From the NCBI GenBank assembly GCA_030248295.1, contig JASANH010000093.1, positions 1 to 64,000 of the forward strand: a DNA stretch of 64,000 bases. The letters are read 5' to 3'. Positions 1 through 12,759 of the stretch are shown here, one piece after another (position 1 is the first letter of the stretch; every line of letters begins with the position of its first letter). Both the position numbers and the translations under genes were made by a program. This DNA is from Mesodorylaimus sp. YZB2_4. Its lineage: Eukaryota; Nematoda; Enoplea; Dorylaimida; Dorylaimidae. The notes under the pieces were generated by a model. The model made no database searches and was not told the origin of the DNA. It saw only the letters and a list, made by a program, of their open reading frames with translations.

Positions 1-774
1 CTATATACTTATGTATTCTAAGGCTCCTTGAACGCCTATAAAACCAGTTCAGCATGCACAAATCGGTCGAGCATTACGCTGGAATGCAAAAAATGGGTCT
101 CCAAGGCCTCTATTTGGAACGATATAGTAAAAATAGTCACTCCAAAGCACTTTTGAGTGTAGCCAAGGAGAATATCGTCGATATTTCGCTTCACTTGCAA
201 AAATGGGCGAAACGGTTTAAATTTGGCGCTTCACAGGTAGTCATCCGCCAGGATTGCAGATTAAGGTGCGCGTTGGCGCGGGACCGAAGAAGCATAGAGT
301 GGAATAAACAGAAGGGGCACGGAGAAACTAAAAATGAGCTGTTGAATTGTTTTGTTTTCGAAATTTGTTATCTTAGATTTGGTCAATTAGTCTTAGTATA
401 TTTTATACTTTTGTTATGATGAGTTTTCAAAACGAAATAGCGAGAATTCGCGGGAGCCAATCTCTGCCAGCAACTTACGCAAATATTTTTTCAGTGATCG
501 AAAATTGTCTGGCTAACAATTCTAGCAACGAATCGCTCGTTTTGGCTGTCAAGAAACTTCATGTGTTGGCTGACTCGCTTGAGCACAATCGGCTGCTACA
601 TTTTATTCCTAGTCGTCATCGGGTATGGTGGAACGATGGAACGAATTGTGGTCGATTATGGAAATATCTTGCCGAACGGAACCTTATTCGATAGCCCGCC
701 CGGCGTTGAGGAACGAATGTTGCGGGCGGATCGTGGTATGGGTTACGCTGACCGTTCAGTATCGGGACAAGTGG
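1..774. other. Intergenic, no convincing gene
   Basis: I see no recognisable coding exon here. The best open frame is at 416-694 on the plus strand, a short lysine/leucine-containing frame that opens with two Met codons. It resembles no family I know and runs into a dispersed repeat, so it could be a stranded 5' exon or chance. Confidence 0.4.
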
Positions 775-945
775 AGTAATCGATACTTTCCCCTGGCTGG
801 GAGACGTCAACCCCTCGGGTTGATGTTTCACCCGTAGGTATTGTCGCAAGACTATCTTGCTCCAGTCGGAGTTTGTGCCCTGCCGACTTCGGTCGGCCGC
901 CTCCCTCCTACGCCAACCAGGACTGGTTACACAAATACTCCCAGG
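775..945 (-). repeat. Dispersed hairpin repeat R1, reverse orientation
   Basis: This copy carries the R1 core, in which GACGTCAACCCCTC is followed by GGGTTGATGTTTC so that the two halves can fold back on each other. The flanks (a CAAGACTATCTTGCTCCAG-like block and a CTCCTACGCC...CCAGG block) recur in the copies near 45.0, 46.2, 51.9, 55.8 and 62.3 kb. There are no coding features. Confidence 0.75.
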
Positions 946-1924
946 CCGATGCGTAATTCCCACCCAGACCACCGTTGCCCGCAATTGCGTGTATTCACGA
1001 TCTTCCTGTGGTATAGCTTTAGTACTGTACGGTCAGCGAGTGAGTGAACTTCCTGTGATCGACAGTCCGGGACTATTATGAATTTATGATATACGCATGT
1101 AAGTAGATGGCGAGATAAAATTGCTTTCACGTGACTTAGGGCCAAACAAGCACGTGAACCCTGTTAATTAGACAGCTGAAGCCCCGCCCCCCCCCCCCCA
1201 TTTTTGACGTCGTACCCTGTCCCCGTTAACTTGATCATAGTGTACGTCTCTTTGTTTACACATTCACCGTTCTGGTGACGAACTCAGGACAGTGGGAGTA
1301 ACGTAAATTTGGACAACGTCTGATACACCATTGGTTGTTTGGGTTAAATTCAAACCTGGTGCAGATACTACGCATTTTCCTCGTATTTTTCTCTCAGCAG
1401 CTTTTTCTACACTGCACACGGTCTGACATCGCTTGTCGCACTTGCGTTGCACATAAAATTTGAGACGTATTTGAACACGCCATGCGATACAGTGCCATGC
1501 ACTCACTGCACACGCCAGAAACTGTGGCTCCCAGCTTACATTACAAGACCAGCTATTTTGAGTCTTCACAACATTTACCCGCATACTGTATATACGTATG
1601 AAAGAGCAGATTACGGAACAGGTGCAGAGAGAGAGAACAGGGACAGTATGTACAGAAGGGTACGTCAGAGGAGAGCGGCAATTGTTACTTAATTTTAATA
1701 TTTCTGTTGTTTATTTAGCACTGCTCTAAACAAATTTTATTCAAACCCAGACTTTGCATAGCATGAGTTCGAACTGAACTGCCATCAATCGCCAACGATT
1801 TGGTCCATCGACAGCGGATGAATAAATAGGGGCAAGGGTCATGAGATGCTGTTAGTGCAAATTCCTGACTTAAAGGAGACTGGTCGGCTCTGCTCTGCAG
1901 CAAGAAGCGCTTGGAAAGTCCTTA
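946..1924. other. Intergenic spacer upstream of the peptidase gene
   Basis: Non-coding as far as I can see. It contains a run of about 14 C near 1185-1199 and a degenerate AT-rich TATA-like stretch (AATAAATA) near 1817, about 100 bp before the ATG at 1925. I am not confident that this is the promoter. Confidence 0.4.
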
Positions 1925-3374
1925 ATGGCTGTCCTTTTCACTGCACTTTGTCTCGCTTGTCTTGCAGTTCCGATTTTGGCAGGAACTGACTGCCAAACCT
2001 TTCAAGTAAAGCCAATCGATCAGCTTCAGGATGGTTATCTCAAGAATTTGGATAGAAACTTCTACAAAAAGTTCGTGAGTGCTGAGGGAATCCCAATTAT
2101 GGGTCCCAGCGAGGTTTCTGACTATGCGTTGCGAGAATGCGCCCGAATTGTCACTCGTGTCACACGTAATCTTCGTCCAGGCTTCCTTCAAGCTCTGATC
2201 GACAAACGTGAGCGCATCGCCTTGTGGGCACGCAATGCCAACGCCTGTTCGAATCCAAAAGTTGCAAAACCATGCAGTTTTGAGAAATTTAGTGCTGGCT
2301 TGGCATTGGGCAATATCCTGATTTTGCAAGAAACTAGTTTCAATTGTGATCAACGCGGCAATGCATGGATTGGACGCGTTCTGGTGCACGAGTTCAATCA
2401 CGGCGTCAACGGCGTATTTGGAAGCGTACAGTCGGGCTTGCAATTCGATTTGGACCAGGCTTACAAAAACGCCAAGGCGGCCCAATTGTGGCCGAAAGAC
2501 GAGTGCGCAATGGAGAATAGTGCCGAATATTTCGCTATCGGCGGTCAGACTTGGTTGCAAGCTAACTAACAACGCAATTGCGACATGGGAGTGTGCAACA
2601 AAGAACAACTAAAGGTCAAGGACCCCAAGCTTTACGATGTTGTAGCAAAGGTTTACCAAGGTCCTAATTGGCTCTACAAATGTGACGAGAGCTGCGAAGT
2701 AAGCGGGGCTTGTCACTTTTCCTATGAATGACACAATAACACATTTTAGTAGGCCCAAAAGTCGCAAATGTAATAGGTCTGGGTCCGTTTTGCGAGGGAG
2801 TGACTGGTGGAGCTTATCCCAGGGCAGCCAACCAAGTCTTCTACCTAATCCATGGCTGTGCATCTTCCCTAGAGTCAGCTCGGCGGGTGACGCCCCAGAT
2901 GCTGGTTCCCTGCAAAGGATCGATTGTCAGTCGCGCCAAACAGCAGAGCTTTCACTTTCACAGCTGTCTATCGACCGGTGTTTCACACAAGGGTGCAAAG
3001 CTGCAAACCACAGCCTGAAATCTAATAAAATTGCATGAACCAATGCATGTATACTCAGGAGGGCCAGCTTCACAAAACTCAGTTACAATCAGTTCCTTTC
3101 TATTCAGCAATCAAGCGCATGTTGTGCAACCGTCTATGATCACAGCGCATATAATGGGCTATCAAAAAAGTTTTGCGACACAGTTCCATTCGTGGGCGCT
3201 GACTGGAATGATAGTATAACTTCAATAAAAATCCAGCCAGGATGTGTCGCAGAAGTTTTCGACAACAGCAATTTCGCTGGCGAGATGAAAACACTTCGAT
3301 CCGACCTCGATTCATTATCTGGTGAGATAAAATTTAATGACCGCATATCATCGATGAAAATCAGAGCTGCCTGA
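1925..3374 (+). CDS. Secreted HExxH metallopeptidase-like protein joined to a beta/gamma-crystallin domain, with an internal stop
   Basis: Exons 1925-2698 and 3108-3374. The start gives a signal peptide (about residues 1-20, ending PILAG). Residues 155-159 are HEFNH, an HExxH zinc motif, and ENSAEYF near residues 197-203 supplies a likely third ligand (E201). The order HExxH, then N-x-x-E-Y, then Q-x-W-x-x-x-N is that of secreted zinc-peptidase-like proteins I know mainly from microbes and fungi. Codon 215 is TAA (2567-2569), but the same frame continues for 43 codons that look like the rest of this family (DPKLYDVVAKVY), so this may be a nonsense allele or readthrough. The 409-bp intron joins in phase 0 to a beta/gamma-crystallin domain with two Greek-key repeats and two N-D-x-x-S/T-S calcium motifs (NDSITS, NDRISS). 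The fusion is inferred from phase; the crystallin exon could instead be a separate gene. Confidence 0.68.
2775..2955 (+). repeat. Dispersed repeat R3 inside the peptidase intron
   Basis: The order of blocks (GAGGGAGTGACTGGTGGAGC, CCCAGGGCAGCCAACC, CCATGGCTG, GGCGGGTGACGCCC) is repeated at 57030-57200. A reverse-oriented copy lies near 58975-59130. It accounts for most of the otherwise long intron at 2699-3107. Confidence 0.7.
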
Positions 3375-4545
3375 GCTACGTGATGGCTGAGCTACGTGAA
3401 ATACATTCGATTATTTGATGGCTTGAAATCGCCAGAATCCCACTTTTCAGCTTTCCGCGAAAGCTCTCGGTCAGATTGAGGTTCCAAAATGCTCTACTGT
3501 ACACAGTGGACACAGGTTCCCCCTGCCCGCCTCCCGACACAAGGCTAACAAATACATTACTTTGGGCCCCTACGCGTGCAGTTATGTACTGTGGCAACTG
3601 CCCCGACAAGACTAGTTGCCAGCGGACAAGCGAACATCTTACTTTACCAGTGGCTCAGCCAGATGCTTTTAAACCGTGCTTTCTTATAGGCCGCGATACT
3701 ACATGGAGCTTGGCAAATGCAGGTCTTGTACCCGGGTCACTCGAAAACTGTCTGGCTAGTTCTTATGAGTCTGCTTACAACTGGTCTCACACATTATGCC
3801 TTTTTTACAATCATGTGTGAGTACAGCGTTGTAATCCAACAGTGCTGCGTCCTTCGGTGCTTGCCGAAATATAGCAATGCACAGCAAACACATCGTACAT
3901 CCTGAATAATTATCAAATGCTCCTGGCAAAAGGGAGCTCTTTAGAATAGATAAAGTAAAGGCAGCCCGAATTCTAAAGCCCAAGTTGATATTGACAAGTA
4001 GCACTAGTACATTTAATCCTAAGCCGTATTTGACAAAATTGTTGCATCCCGTCGGGGTGACCTTCTAAACAAAGTTGCACTTTTGCTCTTAGTTTGACAA
4101 TTGCAAATCTTGACCTAGATTTCGTGCATGCGTCACCTTCTAGTGGCAGACGTTTGAAATATGGCCATATAGCAATCATGATAAGAAAACAGCCGTGCAA
4201 CACTAGACATACCGTACTGGGCAACGACCTCTGGCAGTTATCATTACAATCCAATAAACCGTCAAAACTCAATCATGTTGTCACACAGCCTTTACACCCT
4301 GTGGCTGACTTGATCAGCATTATAGCTTTTGTAAAATAACAGCGCAATAGGCGCGGTGATAAGGAGGTCTAGTCCTGTTGAAATTCACTACCTACGTCAA
4401 TGGCGTGTCAATAGGAGTTGAGTGAAAAATCCGGGTCAGTAGCTGGCGCGCGAATTGTTATGCGTGTGCTTGGAAGCGCCATGCTTCTTTCAGATGCAAG
4501 TTTTGCATAAGCGAAACGCGTTAAACGTAAGCCGATTGGTACAGG
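3375..4545. other. Intergenic spacer
   Basis: I see no gene. A 14-bp unit (TGAGCTACGTGATG-like) is repeated twice directly after the preceding stop codon (3372-3405). The longest frame (3476-3820) has no domain-like features and no supporting splice pattern. Confidence 0.4.
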
Positions 4546-7500
4546 ATGTGGAGGATTATCCCAAATGAAACTTGGCCATTGACACATTTTACGCTTGTAC
4601 TCATTTTGGCTGCGGCAACTGCTGTTAGCAAGCCGCCAATTTTGGATCTTGCTTTCATTGTTGAAGATACGAGCGCGTTGCCTGACGTCGATGCTGTGTC
4701 AAAGGTAGATTTTTTCAGATGAGTTTTGGCACTGCTTGACCTCTGCCAACTGATAAAACACTGCTGACTTCATTTTGACTTTGTTTTCAGATCACACACT
4801 TTCTAGTTACCATAGCAAGTCAGTTTCGACTTGACCAAGGTGCGACGCGAATCGCTTGCCAGCTATATAATGATGAAGTAATGACCATATTCAATTTTAA
4901 TCGATACTTGGAGACGCCAGATGTGGTTTCGGCCATTCTCAGACAGCCCTTTTCCAGGAGGAATTCTACGCCTTCTATCGGCCTGTATGTAAATACTTAC
5001 TTTTCTGAAGCCCATATATGTAAGCAATCAGCATTGCGCTGATTTATTTGTGCTGGACTGAAGGCACTTAGAAAGTCGCTGCTCCTTGTACATACTGCGC
5101 CTATCCACCTTCCTGTGCCCAGTTAGAGACTTAAATCTGACTAAATATCCACATCATAGCTCGATTTTTGCAATCACTCATTTTTTGAGCTTCTATTGAC
5201 CTTTCGTCTCTGTATATGGATTAGCTCCATCCTGCTGCTGCACCAGATCTTAAGGAACCCTAATTCTACTGCCATTTCTGCATACTGTGCGCCTACATAT
5301 CTCTTGTTTACTCAGTCCCTGAAATGTATCAGCAATAGCCTTATTTATAGCCCTCTACAATACTGTTTGCTATCACCAAACTACCTCACATTCCATCTTC
5401 GCGAACTTGCATTGTGAAGAAGGGTGTGGTCGCAAAATTTTTTATTCCTGCATTTTAGCGCATTGATTCGAGCTTGGAATGATTTATTACTGGCAGATAA
5501 TGGAAAGCGGTCTTGTGCATCCACTATCATTATTATAGTCTCATATTCGAGGTATTACTGAAGAACAAAAATAAATTTAAAATCTTCCTGTACTTATGAC
5601 AAAATCTTTTCTGTTCCAGCCCATCTGACTTTCAAGGCACCCAGCAGTCTTTCTATCCTTATGATGCGATTTCGGCTGCGAAGCGACTGCGAAGTGCAGG
5701 CGCCCTTGTCATCGCAGTAGGCATCGGCTCTCGAAGAGATCCTGCGACTCTGTCGATCATTGCTGGGGGGAATGCAAATTACTACGACTACAGCGATTAT
5801 TTAAGTTTAGATGAAACAACAGCGCGAAACATCGCAAATCGGTGTGCGAACTATGTTCCTAGTCCCGGTAGGTAGATAAAAAAGAACCATGGAACTAACT
5901 GTCAGAACTGTCAGTACTTTATCGCAGGATTTTACCCATGTGACATGCAACGAATCGTTGACGATGTTGTGTTCGTCGTTGACGCGTCGACTCATATGCC
6001 TTCAAGCTATACGCAGGCTGTAAGTTATTTTAGCATGTAAATGTGCGTACTAAATCCTATTTGTGTCAATGTATACTAGCAAAGTCATAAAGTCGTGTAT
6101 AAACCGCGCGTAATTTCACTGTTTGTTCAGGTAATCGTCTTTATAAACAAGTTCCTACAACCGTACCGATTTGGCCGAAGTGGAGTACAAGCGTCTCTCG
6201 TCCCTTTCAGCAGGTCAGCAGAAGTGTCCATTCGACTCAAAGATACGAGCACATTGTCATCGTTCATGCAGAAAGTTCAAACCATTCTTGCACGCCAGCC
6301 ATACAGTGGTGACAGGGACATCTACAAGTAAGGTAACTAGCAAGGTTCCAAAAACCCAGTGAAAACACAGTAGCAACCGCTTTAAATAGTGGACTCGACG
6401 CGGTTTACTATCACGCCTTGGTCGAGTCTGCTGGTTATCGCCCTCAGGCTACGCACACTGTATTCATCTTCAGCACAGATGGGTAACCATGAATAAGTTT
6501 TTCGACTACAGCTGCAAAACTCCAAAAAATCTTTTATTCATTCACAGGTTTTCAGGCAATGACCCTGTATCACTAGCAAACGCCATACGGAAAGATAAAG
6601 ATGCATCAATATATCTGGTTACTCTAATGTCGTTTCCATACTGGACAGAAGCACTTGGAATTGCAGGCGATGTAAATCATATCATTGACATCAGTAGTAG
6701 CCCAGTGGCCCTATTGGAAAACTATCTTCCTTCGCAAGCATGGACGTATGTGTGCAATGGTAAGACAATTTCTGCAAAAAACCGAAACAATCAAGATTCA
6801 TTCAATTCAATATATTTTCAGATTCAAGCCAACAAACAACAACAACTTCTAGTATCCCCACAACGACCACAAGCGCACCTAACACCACAACAAGCACCTA
6901 TAGCACACCTACTACAACAACCAGCACTGCCAGCACAACAACTGGTACACCCACCACTACAACCAGCACTTCTAGCTCAACAACCGCACCTACTACAACA
7001 ACCAGAACACCCACTACAACAACCAGCACTTCCAGCACAACAACCACACCTACTGAAACATCCAGCACTTCTAGCTCATCTACCACACCTACTACAACAA
7101 TTGGCACACCTACTACCATAACTAGCACATCTAGCTCAACGACCACACCTACTACAACAACCAGCACACAAACCACTACTACCAGCACTTCTAGCTCAAC
7201 AACCACACCTACTACAACATCTAGCACACCCAAAACGACAACCAGCACTTCTAGCTCAATAACAACACCCACTACAGCATCCAGCACTTCTAGCTCATCA
7301 ACCGCACCTACCACAACAACCAGCACACCCACTACCACAACTGGCACTTCTAGCTCAACAACCGCACCCACTACAACAACCAGCGATTCTGGCACAACAA
7401 CCACACCTACTACAACAACCAGCACTCCCACTACCACAACTGGCACTTCTAGCTCAACAACCGCACCCACGACAACAACGAGCGATTCAAGCACAACAAC

Positions 7501-10500
7501 CACACCTACCACAACAACCAGCACACCGACTACCACAACTGGCACTTCCAGCACAACAACCACACCTACTGAAACATCCAGCACTTCTAGCTCATCTACC
7601 ACACCTACTACAACAACCAGCACTCCCACTACCACAACTGGCACTTCTAGCTCAACAACCGCACCCACGACAACAACGAGCGATTCAAGCACAACAACCA
7701 CACCTACTGAAACATCCAGCACTTCTAGCTCATCTACCACACCTACTACAACAACCAGCACTCCCACTACCACAACTGGCACTTCTAGCTCAACAACCGC
7801 ACCCACTACAACAACCAGCGATTATAGCACAACAACCACACCCACTACAACAACCAATGATTCTAGCACAACAACCACACCTACTACTACCACCAGCACT
7901 CCCACTACCACAACCAGCTCTTCAAGCTCAACAACCACACCTACTACAACAACCAGCACTTATAGTTCAACAACCACACCTACTACAACAACCAGCACTC
8001 CCACTACCACAACCAGCACCTCTGGCTCAACAACCACAATTACTACTGCAACCAGCACTTCTAGCTCAACAACCGCACCCACTACAACAACCAGCACTTC
8101 TAGTTCAACAACCACACCTACTACAACAACCAGCACTTCTAGTTCAACAACCAGCACTTCTAGCTCAACAACCGCACCCACTACAACAACCAGCACTTCT
8201 AGTTCAACAACCACACCTACTACAACAACCAGCACTTCTAGTTCAACAACCAGCTCTTCCAGCTCAACAACCACACCCACTACAACAACCAGCACTCCCA
8301 CTACCACAACCAGCACCTCTGGCTTAACAATCACACCTACTACTGCAACCAGCACTTCTAGCTCAACAACCACACCCACTACAACAACCAATGATTCTAG
8401 CACAACAACCACACCTACTGCAACAACCAGCACTCCCACTACCACAACTGGCACTTCTAGCTCAACAACCGCACCCACTACAACAACCAGCGATTATAGC
8501 ACAACAACCACACCTACTACAACCACCATCACTCCCACTACCACAACCAGCTCTTCCAGCTCAACAACCACACCTACTACAACAACCAGCACTCCCACTA
8601 CCACAACCAGCACCTCTGGGTCAACAACCACACCTACTACTGCAACCAGCACTTCTAGCTCAACAACCGCACCTACTACAACAACCAGCACTTCTAGCTC
8701 AACAACCACACCCACTACAACAACCAGCACTTCTAGTTCAACAACCACACCTACTACAACAACCAGCACTTCTAGTTCAACAACCAGCTCTTCCAGCTCA
8801 ACAACCACACCTACTACAACAACCAGCACTCCAACTACCACAACCAGCACCTCTGGCTCAACAACCACACCTACTACTGCAACCAGCACTTCTAGCTCAA
8901 CAACCGCACCCACCACAACAACCAGCGATTATAGCACAACAACCACACCTACTACAACCACCATCACTCCCACTACCACAACCAGCTCTTCCAGCTCAAC
9001 AACCACACCTACTACAACAACCAGCACACCCACTACCACAACGAGCACATATAGCTCAACAAACACACCTACCACTGCAACCAGCACTTCTAGCTCAACA
9101 ACCACACCAACCACAACAACTAGCTTTTCCAGCACAACAACTAGCACACCCACAACTACAACGTCAATTATTTTTCCTCTGTGTGTAGACATAATATTTA
9201 TTTTGGATGAATCTGAAGTATTTCTTTCTGGACAAGCTGGAAGTGGCGAATGGGCAAATTCATGGGACCACGTAAGATGATTGGTACATACTGTACTTCT
9301 TTCACCAAAAAACCATGGCTGTACGAGACCCTCTCCAGCTAAAGTTTTTTAGCTACAGTTTGGGTCATTGCGATTTTAGATGTTGCAAAACTTAGGGTCT
9401 CCTCAGGGTTCATGAGTATTGCATTTTTGTTTTAGTCAAGGAACTAGATAATGGCTCGCTCCGCTCGCAATTTTTCAGTTGCTCGCTTTGTTCGCGAAAG
9501 CTTTTATCAGTGGTGGCTCACATGTGCGCCACTGTGTCTTCACATTGCAGTGCATCTTCAAAAACGCTGACCAAAATCATACAGGAAAGCAAGCGCAGTA
9601 TCAAAAAGATGACTGTAAAAGTAACTCATAAACATATTGTTCATACTGGGGCCATTTATAAAGGATATCCACCCTACCCCAAGAATAGGGACTGGCGCAA
9701 AGTGGAGGTTCAGTTTTCAACAATTGGCTTGGGGGAAAATATCAACATTGATCAACAGTAAATATTACACATTGAATAACCAATATTTAAATACCTATAG
9801 TTTATTAATCGACTATCAGGTACAAACAATGATCCAAAGCCGCCTCGTCGTGTTTTAGGTGGCGTAGAGTGCAGAGTGCAGAGGAAACGGAAATAGGCAC
9901 CTAGACGCCACTTACCCTTATCGTTAGACTGGAACACAAAACGCGCAACTGTACGCATAACTGTACGTTGCAGGGTTAGAGCAATTGCTCGCCTAGACAC
10001 CCCCTCTAAACGTCCGCGCCCCCTAGCGGTAACTTTTATTTTACCGCTTATGTAGCGATCCGGTCAAAAATCGAATATAAGATTTATAGCAGTTTTGCAG
10101 AGCTGGAAATTCGCTACAAGTTTTGTGCAGGGATCAAAGGTGGTCGAAGGATCAAAAAATTTCGAGAAAATCAGCAAAAGCTGTTTTCCCACCTAGAGGA
10201 AATTATCGATAATCTAACGATAAGTGTCAGATGAAAAATTGAGAAAAAATTCTATTCACTCTTATAGAACTCAAAATTCTGCATGAGTTTCATGATGTGA
10301 GCGAGGGCGATCGTAACTGAAAAATTTTGAGAAAATCGACGAAAACCGTTTTCCTGTGTTAAAAAGAAGTCATGGACGGACGGACGTCTGGCTTAGAGTA
10401 TTATAGATTCTAAGATTCCTAAATTTGCTTCCGTATCTTCACTTTAGGCTGTTGCAGATGAAGTATATATACATTTATAATTATTTGTGTATTCATACAT

Positions 10501-11476
10501 ATGCAAGCATTCAGTATATAACTTTTCATATCTTCATATCTCATATCTTTCATATCTTCGGGACCTTCGTATCGCTACATTTCAAGCAACCTAGCGCACT
10601 GTATTGATCGCAATACACTAAATGTGTCCATACAGGAGCGAAGTTTGACTCTATGCACAAATTTTTTATTTATGATGCCAGCAATTACTATAATCGCTTG
10701 TGCTTACTGTTTTGAGTGCACATATATGCGCTTGAGCAAGAGTAAAATAGGTTCGCAAAACTAAGTACAGTATTTTAATGGTTGCTGTTTTAGGCAAAAG
10801 AATTCATCATTAATATAACCGATGAGTATACGATTGGATATGAATCCACTCGCTTCGCAATGGTTGGATTCGGCACAACAGCTCAGGTTCAAGTAGCTTT
10901 CAATGATTCAACAACGAGAAGCGAATTTATTCAGAAAGTCAATGATACCATACTAATCTCAACTGATCGAAATCTTGGTGCCCGAAATGCAACAGAGTAA
11001 GTTTTCGATGTGTTTATTTTGTATCCTTGTTACAGCTGCTTATTCTTTTCAGCGGCTTCACCATAGCCCACAACCATATTAAATCAAATCTTAGGTCTTA
11101 TAAAGTTCCGATTTACGCCATCTTCATTTCTGTTTATGCGTAAGTCGTGGGCTCCTTGTATTACGAGTCGTGTTAGTTAATGAGACTTTTTTCCAGTGAT
11201 GATGTAACAGGAGAAGACCGAGTCGTGGCAGCAGCTTCTACTCTTCAGGAACTCGGCGTCAGTTTGTTTATTGTGCCAATGATAGACTATCAATGGGACG
11301 ATGTATTCCGGTCTGAGGTCAATGCTATTCATAGAAACTTTGCTGATTCTGTAATTTATCAATTACGGAACTATGATGATTTGGAAACGAGTTCACTCGG
11401 AAATGATATTCATGCTAGAGCTGTCAAGGAATCCAATTGCACGCAGACATTTCCAGATCAGAGATTGATAGGATAA
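4546..11476 (+). CDS. Gene A: secreted triple vWA protein with a giant Thr/Ser-rich mucin-like region
   Basis: Twelve exons with consistent phases: 4546-4704, 4791-4984, 5459-5551, 5620-5867, 5928-6019, 6131-6327, 6390-6482, 6548-6759, 6822-9271, 10794-10996, 11053-11139 and 11197-11476, giving about 1,435 residues. A hydrophobic N-terminus (about residues 13-28) suggests secretion. vWA1 spans about 36-228 (FIVEDTS at the metal site), vWA2 about 235-425 (FVVDAST) and vWA3 about 1213-1435 (FILDESE). Between vWA2 and vWA3 lie about 780 residues of TTTS/TTTP-type repeats, probably heavily O-glycosylated. vWA domains usually mediate protein or matrix binding. All three metal sites lack the last Ser of the usual D-x-S-x-S motif. 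Exon 1 combines what are two exons in genes B-D. The third vWA domain is unique to this paralogue. Substrate and partners are unknown. Confidence 0.88.
6850..9162 (+). repeat. Coding tandem repeat of gene A (mucin-like)
   Basis: An imperfect tandem array with a main unit of about 39 bp encoding a 13-residue TTTSTSSSTTTPT-like block, mixed with shorter TTTSTPTTTTS blocks and occasional TSD and TSG variants. Thr is mostly ACA or ACT/ACC. The real frame (position 3n+2) has no internal ATG and stays open throughout. The long Val/Leu-rich frames on the other strand and the Pro/Gln/Leu frames on this strand are by-products of the repeat. Confidence 0.93.
9272..10793 (+). other. Long intron 9 of gene A
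   Basis: At 1,522 bp it is the longest intron of gene A. It separates the first strand of vWA3, which is still on the mucin exon, from the rest of the domain. The donor is GTAAGA at 9272 and the acceptor TTTTAG at 10793. It contains a short near-palindrome of CTCGCTCCGCTCGC type near 9455 and AT-rich repetitive DNA, but no exon that I can recognise. Confidence 0.6.
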
Positions 11477-11582
11477 GGCAGTATTAGTATGACTGTGCCT
11501 AGATCAGATGCTAGCTTTGTAGTTGTTGTAGTTGTAAATGCTTTCGCATGCGTGCTTGTAAGTGGTAAGTTGCTGTCGGTGA

Positions 11583-11588
11583 AATAAA
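11583..11588 (+). terminator. Poly(A) signal of gene A
   Basis: A canonical AATAAA hexamer lies about 107 bp after the stop codon of gene A, the expected distance for a short 3' UTR. Confidence 0.6.
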
Positions 11589-11892
11589 AGAACTGCCATG
11601 GTGATTTCGATCATTAGCAAATAGGTACATATTTGTCTGCCGCCAAAGTAATTTTGACGAACTTTGCTGATCATGCCCTTCTTGTAGTTACCAGCCTAGA
11701 GGTATCGTTGAATCACCCTGCATTCAACGAGACTGAATAAATACAGCCACCTTGAGTTTCCGCTGATAGTGATATTACAGGTTGAATGAGCGTCACTGTT
11801 GTTGCCACAGCAGATATCAGTGAGCTGATGGCCTAGAGCGTTTTGCGTTTGATCGTGAGCCGCGTTAGGAAAAGAAATTAATAGCAGGCTCA

Positions 11893-12075
11893 ACCCGGGT
11901 CTGTGGCCTAGCAGTTAATAAGGCGTCTGCCTCTCACGCTTGGTGTGCACTTACAAAAGAGGGTTCGACTCCCGCTTGGGTAAAAAATGATTGTCAAATA
12001 TGTGTCCCTTAGGCCTCGAGTGCGCTGTATAATGCTTGGCTAAAGATAAAGTATGACATGACCTGACATGACATG
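11893..12075 (+). mobile_element. tRNA-derived SINE, copy 1
   Basis: The head has pol III promoter-like boxes: an A-box-like TGGCCTAGCAGT and, about 50 bp on, a B-box GGGTTCGACTCCC. The conserved body contains GATTGTCAAATATGTGT and CCTCGAGTGCGC, and the tail ends in a TGACATGACATG repeat. The same layout recurs at 32548 and 40105 on this strand and near 42075 and 49898 on the other. The head does not fold as an intact tRNA, so I call it a SINE and not a tRNA gene. Confidence 0.85.
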
Positions 12076-12759
12076 TCATAACATCGGCCATTGGCAAAAT
12101 CAATCGATCGAGCAAAACGGTTCATCTCAATCAACTCAACCATGGGTCAAGGGCAGGTTTTAAAGCAAAGATGTGGACTTGAAATATCAACTGGCGAAGC
12201 TTGAAGGCGATGGATCGAAGGGCAAGCAGCAAAGATAGTCAAAAGCTATAGAAGCCGCGATGAAACTGACAGTCTGCTGATGCAGTTGTGGCATGGTGAT
12301 TTACTTCTGCTGTTTCGGTAAAGCTGATATTTGGTCACGGATCTGGCAAACTGAAAAAGTGAACTTAAAATCTCACAGTGACGAGTGAAGCTGCCCGGAT
12401 GAAGCTGGATAGTGACTTGTAGAAACAGTACTTAAAAAATCACGTTTTTGCTCCCGTGTTGACCTAGTCAAAATTGGCTTCTTCAATGCAACGAAAGCTT
12501 CTTATGCAACAAGAATCTAGAGCACGGCTTGAGATGGAATACGTTGAACAAAGGAAAAGGAAAGCCTATCGAGTTCCGTTATTAACAAGTCGGCTGATTC
12601 GTTTCCTCTTGTGTGAGCTGCTTATTCGTCGAACAAATGGAGTTTAAAAAATGCAAACGGATGTGAATCAAAGAGCTGTACGACAGGAACAGGGGATCAG
12701 CTCTGACGTGATTATGAGAGATAAGACTACAGTATCTATGATGTCCAAGATGCGATGGG

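Noticed and set aside
54-694. Two open frames at the left edge
   Set aside because: No recognisable features, no consistent splice continuation, and the second runs into repeat R1.
3476-3820. 114-codon frame after the crystallin exon
   Set aside because: It has several cysteines, but no domain, no signal peptide and no splice support.
6898-9192. Long minus-strand frames with VVVVGV/LEVLV repeats and plus-strand Gln/Pro/Leu frames over the mucin region
   Set aside because: They are by-products of an ACA/ACC/ACT-rich repeat read in other frames. The Thr/Ser frame alone joins exons in phase to both vWA neighbours.
11893-12000. Possible tRNA gene
   Set aside because: The A- and B-box-like sequences are present, but I cannot fold an acceptor stem, and the same sequence with a shared non-tRNA body occurs at several places; it is a SINE.
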